A DNA stretch of 12,624 bases from Desulfobulbaceae bacterium UBA5123 (GTDB lineage: Bacteria > Desulfobacterota > Desulfobulbia > Desulfobulbales > UBA5123): the NCBI GenBank assembly GCA_002415465.1, contig DHYT01000109.1, positions 4,059 to 16,682 of the forward strand, written 5' to 3'. A model generated the notes under the pieces. That model had not been told where the DNA came from. It was given only the letters and a program-made list of their open reading frames with translations, and ran no database searches. This document shows, one piece after another, positions 1-5,829 of this stretch. A program made the translations under genes and the position numbers. Each line of letters opens with the position of its first letter. Within the stretch, counting starts at the first letter, position 1.

Positions 1-357
1 CTTCTTGGCGCCGGCGTCGATGTGGGCGCTGGCCTTCTCGCCGTCGGTGAAGTGGCCGGTGGCCTCGATCACGTAGTCGACGCCCATCGCGCCCCAGGGG
101 ATATCGGCGGGGTTGCGGTGGTTGTAGACCGCGACATGGCGGCCGTCGACGAGAATGCCGCGTTCATCGGCGCTCACGGCGCGGTCGTACACCCCCATCA
201 CCGAATCGTACTTGAGCAGGTGGGCCAGGGTGTTGTTGTCGGTGAGATCGTTGATCGCCCGGATCTCGATATCCTTGAACAGCGGGTCCTTGTCGATGGC
301 CCGAAAAATATTTCTGCCGATCCGGCCAAAGCCGTTAATCCCTACGGTTACGGTCAT
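1..357 (-). CDS. gap: Glyceraldehyde-3-phosphate dehydrogenase, type I (N-terminal part; cut by window edge)
   Basis: Phosphorylating GAPDH converts glyceraldehyde-3-phosphate, NAD+ and phosphate to 1,3-bisphosphoglycerate in the cytoplasmic glycolysis/gluconeogenesis pathway. The 119 codons present begin MTVTVGINGFGRIGRNIFRA, the classic NAD-binding Rossmann start with GxGxxG at residues 6-11. They continue with AIND near residue 35, LLKYDSVMGVY, and VIEATGHFTD near the window edge. The family is about 330-340 residues long, so the catalytic cysteine domain lies outside the window. The ATG at 357 is preceded by a perfect AGGAGG (366-371) with an 8-base spacer. It is read in the same direction as glgA, 139 bases downstream of that gene's stop, with a candidate promoter in the gap. 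Which paralogue it is (glycolytic or gluconeogenic) cannot be told from this part. Confidence 0.96.
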   Translation of the reverse strand, partial: MTVTVGINGFGRIGRNIFRAIDKDPLFKDIEIRAINDLTDNNTLAHLLKYDSVMGVYDRAVSADERGILVDGRHVAVYNHRNPADIPWGAMGVDYVIEATGHFTDGEKASAHIDAGAKK

Positions 358-452
358 ACCTGCTGCCTCCTCGTTTCTTGTTCAGAAAATTCAAATAGTT
401 GTGAAGGACGCGCCCCGGCGTATCGAATCGCAGCGGGCGACTTTGCTTTCCC

Positions 453-481
453 ATGCTCGTATATCCTGCCCACCGTGTCAA
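453..481 (-). promoter_or_regulatory. Candidate sigma-70-type promoter for gap
   Basis: On the minus strand a perfect TTGACA (476-481) is followed after 17 bases by GAGCAT (453-458), which matches TATAAT at only three of six positions. It lies between the glgA stop and the gap start, about 95 bases upstream of the gap ATG. The -35 and spacing are good and the -10 is poor, so this may be a weak or activator-dependent promoter, or chance. Confidence 0.35.
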
Positions 482-496
482 CGGTTTCCTTGGGAA

Positions 497-2092
497 TCAA
501 TCGCACATCCGTCGCGCTTCCCCATACAGATCGAGATAGCGGCGCACCACCGTATCCCAGGTGTATTTCCCGTTGATCGCGGCGATGGCGGCCCGCTGCA
601 TCTCGGCAATCCTGTCCGGCGAGCCGCGGAACAGCCCCAGGGCCTGCTGCATGGCGCCCATCAGGGCGGCGGAGCTGTGATCGCGGTAAGCGAAGCCGGT
701 GACCCCGTCCTTCACCTTGACCAGCCCGCCGACATGATGGACGATGGGCAGGTTGCCGAAGAGCTGGGCGATGAAATCGGTCAGCCCGCACGGCTCATAG
801 CGGGAGGGGATGACGAAGAAGTCGCCGGCCGCATAGATCTGATTGGCCAGCTGCTGCGAGTAGCCGCGCAGGACGCAGACCCGCCCCTGATTCTTCTTGC
901 GACCGGCCAGACGGACCAGCCCCTCCTCGATCCCCTTGTCGCCGGAGCCGAGCACCAGCACCTGAAAATCAGGGTCCAGGGGGAGGAGGATCTCCAGGGC
1001 GTCGAGCAGCTTGTCCACCCCTTTCTGGGCGGTGAGGCGGCCGATCACGGTGACCAGCGGCGCCTCCGGGCGCGCATCGAGCCTGCCGCTCTGGGTGATC
1101 CCGGCCAGACGGCCGGTGGCGAGCAACCGCACCAGCTCGCGGCGGCATTCCCCCTTGCCGGCCAGATCGCCGTCGGCCGGATCAAAGGCTGCGGCAAGGC
1201 CCAGCGGCTTCGGCCGGCGGGGGTCGAACATCGCCGGGTCGATGCCGTTGGTCACCCCGTGCAGCACCACCCCTCGTTCGGCAAGGGCATGGCCGAGATA
1301 GCCGGTCAGTTCGTCGTCGTCGGTCTCCTGCAATTCACGGGCGTAATTCTCGCTGACCGTGTTCATCACCGCATGGGCTGCGGCGGCGAGAAAGGGGTCG
1401 AACGCGCCCGCCAGGAGGTTGCCGTTGATCACCCGCATCGGCAACCCGCAGACGGCGGCGGCAAAGGGCAGGTCATCCACCTCCTGATGATAGCCCCGGC
1501 CGGCGTTGTGGATGGTGACCACCGCCCCGGTCTGCCTGAAGAAGTGCCGGTAGCCCGCCTTTTCGCGGATCATCGCCGGCAGCAGCGCGGCATGGCCGTC
1601 ATGGCAATGGATGACATCCGGGCGGGCGCCGGCGGCGAGCATCAGGTCGATGGCCGCCTTCTGCAGCAGGACATTCATGGCGAAGTAATCGTAATGGCCC
1701 GAACCGCGGACATGGAAGGGATTGGCCTCCTCCTCGGCGGCGGTGTAGGTATAGACGCCCTGCTTGTCGCGAAACCGCTCCGCGTCCGCCAGCAGGATGC
1801 GAACCTTGTGCAGCCGCTGTTCCCAGAAGAGCACGGCCTCACGCCGCTCCACCCCCACATAGTCCATGTCGATGGCCAGGGTGTCGCCGGGCAGCGGCTT
1901 GAAGCCCAGTTGCTCCGGGTCCATGAACCCGTAGCGGGGCAGCATCACCGTCACCGCGCAACCGGCGCGCGCCAGGGCCTCGGCCAGCTGCCGCGACACG
2001 TCCTTGACGCCGCCCGCGCCGGCCAGCCCTTCATACTCGCGGGTCACCATCCAGACCGATTTGATCGGTTGCCTTACGCCTTTTGCCGCCAT
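497..2092 (-). CDS. glgA: Glycogen synthase (GT5 family), atypical N-terminal motif
   Basis: Cytoplasmic glycosyltransferase that elongates alpha-1,4-glucan from a nucleotide-glucose donor. It has 531 residues, against about 480 for the E. coli enzyme. GT5 landmarks in order: HCHDGHAALLP (162-172), VTIHNAGRGY (192-201), NTVSENYAREL (244-254), GVTNGIDPAMFDP (279-291), GRLTAQKGVDKLLDAL (351-366), and the donor-site block SRYEPCGLTDFIAQLFGNLP (430-449) followed by HVGGLVKVKDG. The N-terminal loop that normally reads KxGGL reads GAGGV (about residues 25-29), so the usual lysine is absent. Residues about 295-345 form a linker longer than in E. coli. The ATG at 2092 follows GGAAGG at a good distance. 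It lies 31 bases downstream of aroC, probably on the same transcript. The fold and family are secure; the exact donor (ADP- or UDP-glucose) is not. Confidence 0.9.
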   Translation of the reverse strand: MAAKGVRQPIKSVWMVTREYEGLAGAGGVKDVSRQLAEALARAGCAVTVMLPRYGFMDPEQLGFKPLPGDTLAIDMDYVGVERREAVLFWEQRLHKVRILLADAERFRDKQGVYTYTAAEEEANPFHVRGSGHYDYFAMNVLLQKAAIDLMLAAGARPDVIHCHDGHAALLPAMIREKAGYRHFFRQTGAVVTIHNAGRGYHQEVDDLPFAAAVCGLPMRVINGNLLAGAFDPFLAAAAHAVMNTVSENYARELQETDDDELTGYLGHALAERGVVLHGVTNGIDPAMFDPRRPKPLGLAAAFDPADGDLAGKGECRRELVRLLATGRLAGITQSGRLDARPEAPLVTVIGRLTAQKGVDKLLDALEILLPLDPDFQVLVLGSGDKGIEEGLVRLAGRKKNQGRVCVLRGYSQQLANQIYAAGDFFVIPSRYEPCGLTDFIAQLFGNLPIVHHVGGLVKVKDGVTGFAYRDHSSAALMGAMQQALGLFRGSPDRIAEMQRAAIAAINGKYTWDTVVRRYLDLYGEARRMCD

Positions 2093-2123
2093 AGGGTGCC
2101 TTCCTGGGTTGATGGTGCGATTT

Positions 2124-3206
2124 TTACCACCGGCTGTCCGGGCAGCGGATCGCCCGTTGCCGGAGGAGGAAATCCGCCAGGGTCAGCCGCACCATCGCCT
2201 CGCAGACCGGGATGATCCTGGGGATGGCCGAGATGTCGTGGCGGCCGCCGATCTTGATTGAAATCGGCTCGTTGGCGAGATTGACGGTATGCTGTTCCTT
2301 GACGATGGAGGGAATCGGCTTCACCGCCACCCTGGCGACGATGGGCTGGCCGCTGGAGACCCCGGCCAGGATGCCGCCGGCCCGGTTGCCGATAAAGCCC
2401 AGCGAGGTGAGCGGGTCGTTGTTCTGGGAGCCGAGGAGTTCGGCGGCCTCGAAGCCGGAGCCGATCTCCACCCCCTTGACCGCACCGATGGACATCAACG
2501 CCCCGGCCAGGGCGCCGTCGAGCTTGTCGAAGACCGGTTCGCCCAGCCCGGCCGGGCAGCCGGTGGCCATGATCTCGACGATGCCGCCCAGGGTGTCGCC
2601 CTGGGCCTTGACCTCGGCGACCCGCGCCTCCATGCGCTCGGCCGCCTCGGGGTCGGGGCAGAAGAAGCGGTTTTCGTTGATCGCCATCATCATCGTCGCC
2701 GCGTCCTGCCGTTCGGCCCGGATGCCGCCCAGGGCGACGGTGTAGGCGATAACGTTGATCCCGGCCTGACCGAGGAGGATCTTCGCCACCGCCCCGGCCG
2801 CCACCCGGGCTGCGGTCTCGCGGGCCGAGGCCCGGCCGCCGCCGCGATGATCGCGGATGCCGTATTTCTTCAGATAACTCAAATCGCCGTGGCCGGGCCG
2901 GAAGATATCCTTCAGGTTGTCGTACGACTTGCTGTGGGCGTCCTTGTTGTAGATGACGAGGGAAATGGGGGTGCCGGTGGTTCTGCCCTCGAACACGCCG
3001 GAGAGGATCTCCACCATGTCCGGCTCCTTGCGGGGACTCGCCGCGCCGCCGCCGCCGGGCTTGCGCCGGTCCATCTCCTTCTGCAACAGCTCGGGGCTGA
3101 TCTCAAGCCCCGGAGGGCAGCCGTCGATGGTGGCCCCGACCGCGGTGCCGTGGGATTCTCCCCAGGTGGTGACCCGGAACACCGAGCCGAATGTATTGCC
3201 TGCCAT
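2124..3206 (-). CDS. aroC: Chorismate synthase
   Basis: Catalyses the last common step of aromatic biosynthesis, 5-enolpyruvylshikimate-3-phosphate to chorismate, using reduced FMN without net redox change; cytoplasmic. The 360-residue product has the family signatures in order: MAGNTFGSVFRVTTWGESHG at the N-terminus (conserved His19), RPGHGDLSYLKKYGIRDHRG (103-122, conserved His106), GGGRASARET (122-131), and GGRHDISAIPR (320-330). A start at 3215 would add three residues, but the AAGGA at 3216-3220 touches that codon while sitting 9 bases before the ATG at 3206. The family also usually starts MAGN, so 3206 is chosen. The gene lies 28 bases after aroK, which acts two steps earlier in the same pathway, and 31 bases before glgA. 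Complete, with nothing broken. Confidence 0.98.
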   Translation of the reverse strand: MAGNTFGSVFRVTTWGESHGTAVGATIDGCPPGLEISPELLQKEMDRRKPGGGGAASPRKEPDMVEILSGVFEGRTTGTPISLVIYNKDAHSKSYDNLKDIFRPGHGDLSYLKKYGIRDHRGGGRASARETAARVAAGAVAKILLGQAGINVIAYTVALGGIRAERQDAATMMMAINENRFFCPDPEAAERMEARVAEVKAQGDTLGGIVEIMATGCPAGLGEPVFDKLDGALAGALMSIGAVKGVEIGSGFEAAELLGSQNNDPLTSLGFIGNRAGGILAGVSSGQPIVARVAVKPIPSIVKEQHTVNLANEPISIKIGGRHDISAIPRIIPVCEAMVRLTLADFLLRQRAIRCPDSRW

Positions 3207-3215
3207 GCTTGTCAT

Positions 3216-3220
3216 TCCTT
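3216..3220 (-). promoter_or_regulatory. Ribosome binding site deciding the aroC start
   Basis: AAGGA on the minus strand. It directly abuts the ATG at 3215 but is 9 bases from the ATG at 3206, which favours the shorter product beginning MAGNT. Confidence 0.65.
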
Positions 3221-3234
3221 TTCAATATCAGACG

Positions 3235-3780
3235 TTAACGATGTGTTGCTCGCTCCTGCCAGGCCGCCGCGACAAGATCGACAATCTCTGCCGGTGACCG
3301 GCGGCCGGTATCCACCGCCAGGTCCGATCCCTTTTCATAGAGGGGGGTGCGCTCGGCCAGCACCCCCTCAATCTCGCGGATGACGTTGCCGCCGGTGAGC
3401 GAGGGGCGCTGGCCCGCGGTGGCGGCGTCGCCGGCGAGACGGGCGGCGATGGTTGCGGTATCGGCGGTGAGCCATACCACCAAGGCCGTCTCCCGCAACC
3501 GCTGCCAGACCTCTTCATGCATGATGGCGCCACCGCCGGAGGCGACCACCAGCCGCTCCCGCGTACTCAGCTCGGCAAGCAGCAGCCGCTCGCGTTCCCG
3601 GAAATAGGGCCAGCCGTGCCGGGCCACCATCGCGCTGACGGTACACCCTTCCCGCGCCTCGATCTCCTTGTCCATGTCGAGAAAATCGAGCCCGAGCCGT
3701 TGGGCCAGCAACCGCCCAATCAGGCTTTTGCCGCAGGCGCGGTAGCCGGTGAGAATAATTTTAAGTGCAGATTGTATCAT
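3235..3780 (-). CDS. aroK: Shikimate kinase
   Basis: Phosphorylates shikimate to shikimate-3-phosphate with ATP, the fifth step of the shikimate pathway. The 181-residue length is normal for the family. Visible sites: Walker A loop GYRACGKS (12-19); DMDKEIE with Asp35 and Asp37 for Mg and shikimate; Arg61 in YFRERE; the SGGGA loop (81-85) that binds shikimate; the lid arginine in RPSL (Arg125); and ERTPLY (143-148) with Arg144. The reading frame stays open upstream to a TTG at 3888, but those 36 extra codons resemble nothing in the family. The ATG at 3780 places the P-loop at the expected distance from the N-terminus. The ribosome binding site before this ATG is weak. First gene of the probable aroK-aroC-glgA transcript. 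aroK and aroL-type enzymes cannot be told apart here. Confidence 0.95.
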   Translation of the reverse strand: MIQSALKIILTGYRACGKSLIGRLLAQRLGLDFLDMDKEIEAREGCTVSAMVARHGWPYFRERERLLLAELSTRERLVVASGGGAIMHEEVWQRLRETALVVWLTADTATIAARLAGDAATAGQRPSLTGGNVIREIEGVLAERTPLYEKGSDLAVDTGRRSPAEIVDLVAAAWQERATHR

Positions 3781-3816
3781 ACAATTGCGGCCGTTCGTTA
3801 AGGGAAAAAGGCTGCA

Positions 3817-3830
3817 TCTTGCCGGCAAGA
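3817..3830. repeat. 14-bp perfect palindrome upstream of aroK
   Basis: TCTTGCCGGCAAGA is its own reverse complement. It lies 36 bases upstream of the aroK ATG, between the membrane protein gene and aroK. It could be an operator or a weak folded element. A run of five T follows on the minus strand six bases later, but the stem is too short for a convincing terminator. Confidence 0.45.
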
Positions 3831-3859
3831 ATGAAAAGAGGTGATTCCTTTTCCCAAGG

Positions 3860-3888
3860 ATAATTTCCGCAGGAAACGGTACCAGCAA
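3860..3888 (-). promoter_or_regulatory. Candidate promoter for aroK-aroC-glgA
   Basis: On the minus strand TTGCTG (3883-3888), a 17-base spacer, then AATTAT (3860-3865, four of six matches to TATAAT). It is correctly placed in the 127-base gap before aroK and would put the 14-bp palindrome at 3817-3830 in the early transcribed region. The -35 is weak (three of six), so this is tentative. Confidence 0.3.
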
Positions 3889-3907
3889 GCAATCGGTTGG
3901 GCAAACG

Positions 3908-5761
3908 TTATCGGCCGGCCGCCAATTTTCTTCTCACCTCGGCAAGCATGCCAGCGGCCTGCCGGTCGGCGGTATTGATACGCAGGGCTTCGGCGAACGC
4001 CTGTTCCGCCTCCCGGTTGCGCCCGATCTTTTCATACGCCAGGCCGAGATTAAACAGTATATCGCTGTTCTCCGGGCTCAAATCCCGCGCCCTTTCAAAC
4101 TCGGCGATCGCCTCAAGCTCCCGCCCTTGCAGGGCGAGGATCGAGGCCAGGTTGGCCCTGGCCCGGACGCTGCCCGGGCTGAGCGAGATGGTTTTTTGAT
4201 AGAATTCGGCCGCTTCCGCAAACTTTTGCTGCGCAACGGAGATATTCCCCAGCCGTTCGTACACCTTGGCCGAATCCGGATTCAGGCGAATGGCCTGCAG
4301 ATATTCCGCCTCGGCCTGCCCCCACATCATTTTATCGGCATACAGATCGCCAAGATACCCATGATTCTGAAAGGATTGCGGGGCCAGGCGAAGGGCAACC
4401 GTCGCCTCGGCAAACGCCCGCTCCCATTGCCCGCTTTTTCGCAAGGCAACGCTCAGATTGCTGTGCGGACGTGATTTGTTGGGGGATTTTTCAACACCAT
4501 CCGCCCAGAAACGCAACGGATCGCGCCACATTTCATTGCGGGAAACGGTCCAGTACGAAAACAGGCCGATGATCCCGGCCAGCAGAACGATCGCGATGCG
4601 CTTCTCCGCGATGAGCCGGTATCCGGCGGCAACGGCGAGCAGCGCGAGAAACATGCTCGGCAGGTAGGTCCGGTGCTCGAAGATGATCTCGAGCGGGATC
4701 ACCGAGGATTCGAGGAGCAGATTCCCGCCGAACCAGACCACGGCAAACGAAAACAGCCGCGCGCGCCGGGCAAAGGCAAACGCGGACGCGGCAAGGAGAA
4801 GAAGCGCCAGTCCCGAGATGGCCGTCGTTGGGGGATCGAGAAACGAACGGGAGAGTCCAAAATCATAATCCAGACACAGACGGGAAGGCGCCGGATACGC
4901 CAGCAGACCCAGATAATAGACAACGACCCGCAGCTGCGTCAAAAGCCGTTCCGACAGGGTAAAATCGCGAATTTCGTATCCCCCGAGAATCCCCGCCAGC
5001 GGGTTGCCGCCCAGAAACAACACCCCCGCCAACCCGGCAAAAACCAGCATGGCCAGGATAACGGGGATACTTCGACGCAGCCAGGCCCTGTTCAGATCCT
5101 GCCAGAAATACCACTCACAGAGAAACATCATGAACGGCAAGGTGACGGCGATCTCCTTGGTAGCCAGGGCCAGTAAACCGGCAACCGCCGAGCCCGCCAG
5201 CCATGGCCAGGCAGGCCGCCCCGCGCCCATCCGCCGCCCCCGCAGGAACAGCACCAGGGAGAAAACATAGAACATCGCCGCCATGCTGTTCATGCGCTGG
5301 ACAATATAGGTTACGGATTGGGTATGAACCGGGTTGACGAACCAGAGGATTGCGGCGGCAAGGGCAAGGGCATCGGCATGCCGGCCATAGCGCGCCTCCA
5401 GGGCGGGGCTGCGCAGGATCAACCGAAACAGCAAGGCAAGAAATAAGCCGGTCAGGACATGCACGGCAATGTTGACGAGATGGTATCCGGTCAACTGATA
5501 CTGGTGCACATAATAATTCAGGGCAAAGCTGATATTGGCCAGGGGCCGGGTGTTGAGACGGCTTTCGTTTGCGGCTTGCCGCATCTCCGGCAAGGTGATG
5601 CCGCTTGCCCGGATATGCACATTCCGCAACACGCTGCCCAGGTCGTCGAAATAAAACGGCGCATCCAGGGTGTTGGCATAGAGGAGCGCCCCCAAGCCGG
5701 CAAAGATCAAAAACAGGCACCCGATAAATTTTTTGCGCAAAGCAGTCACCACTGATTCCAT
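3908..5761 (-). CDS. Multi-pass membrane protein with GT-C-like core and C-terminal TPR repeats
   Basis: The 617-residue protein has two parts. Residues 1-410 hold about ten hydrophobic segments (for example 12-28, 95-117, 131-145, 160-174, 187-213, 231-251, 313-330, 366-402). Early sites are YANTLDAPFYFDD (28-40), with the acidic pair typical of GT-C sugar transferases after the first membrane segment, and a TRPLANISFALNYY motif. NPVHTQSVTYIVQRMNS (143-159), ATKEIAVTLP and FEHRTYLPS (361-369) also recall bacterial and eukaryotic TMTC-type proteins. Residues about 424-610 form five TPR units such as HSNLSVALRKSGQWERAF and ILFNLGLAYEKIGRNREAEQ. A role in transferring lipid-linked sugars, or as a membrane scaffold, is inference. 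The ATG at 5761 is preferred over a GTG at 5764 because GGAGG (5766-5770) is 4 bases away rather than 1. An inverted repeat of the RAYT element begins only 23 bases upstream. Confidence 0.85.
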   Translation of the reverse strand: MESVVTALRKKFIGCLFLIFAGLGALLYANTLDAPFYFDDLGSVLRNVHIRASGITLPEMRQAANESRLNTRPLANISFALNYYVHQYQLTGYHLVNIAVHVLTGLFLALLFRLILRSPALEARYGRHADALALAAAILWFVNPVHTQSVTYIVQRMNSMAAMFYVFSLVLFLRGRRMGAGRPAWPWLAGSAVAGLLALATKEIAVTLPFMMFLCEWYFWQDLNRAWLRRSIPVILAMLVFAGLAGVLFLGGNPLAGILGGYEIRDFTLSERLLTQLRVVVYYLGLLAYPAPSRLCLDYDFGLSRSFLDPPTTAISGLALLLLAASAFAFARRARLFSFAVVWFGGNLLLESSVIPLEIIFEHRTYLPSMFLALLAVAAGYRLIAEKRIAIVLLAGIIGLFSYWTVSRNEMWRDPLRFWADGVEKSPNKSRPHSNLSVALRKSGQWERAFAEATVALRLAPQSFQNHGYLGDLYADKMMWGQAEAEYLQAIRLNPDSAKVYERLGNISVAQQKFAEAAEFYQKTISLSPGSVRARANLASILALQGRELEAIAEFERARDLSPENSDILFNLGLAYEKIGRNREAEQAFAEALRINTADRQAAGMLAEVRRKLAAGR

Positions 5762-5765
5762 CACG

Positions 5766-5770
5766 CCTCC
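5766..5770 (-). promoter_or_regulatory. Ribosome binding site of the TPR membrane protein gene
   Basis: GGAGG on the minus strand, 4 bases before the ATG at 5761. It lies within the right arm of a possible 5-bp stem (CGCCT at 5785-5781 with AGGCG at 5768-5764 in the transcript), so it may be partly hidden in the mRNA. Confidence 0.6.
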
Positions 5771-5784
5771 ACCAACCCTTAGGC

Positions 5785-5799
5785 GGGGTCAGGTCTTGC
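5785..5799 (+). repeat. Left inverted repeat of RAYT element
   Basis: GGGGTCAGGTCTTGC, an exact reverse complement of positions 6694-6708. Pairing stops at both edges, so the repeat is 15 bp. Confidence 0.9.
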
Positions 5800-5829
5800 A
5801 AAACGATCTTCCATGGGTTATAGATGACC

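Noticed and set aside
496..497. Terminator between glgA and gap
   Set aside because: Only a 4-bp stem (CCGT with ACGG) without a T run lies after the glgA stop, so no termination signal can be supported.
155..2215. Long open frame of 686 codons on the plus strand opposite glgA
   Set aside because: It is the antisense shadow of a clearly recognisable glycogen synthase in GC-rich DNA; its translation is rich in His, Gly, Gln and Val with no family motifs.
2289..3383. Long plus-strand frame opposite aroC and the end of aroK
   Set aside because: Antisense to two well-matched genes, low-complexity composition and no ribosome binding site; typical GC-driven shadow.
3781..3888. 36-codon N-terminal extension of AroK from a TTG at 3888
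   Set aside because: Shikimate kinases begin just before the P-loop, as the ATG at 3780 does. The extension covers the promoter-like and palindromic region and has no ribosome binding site.
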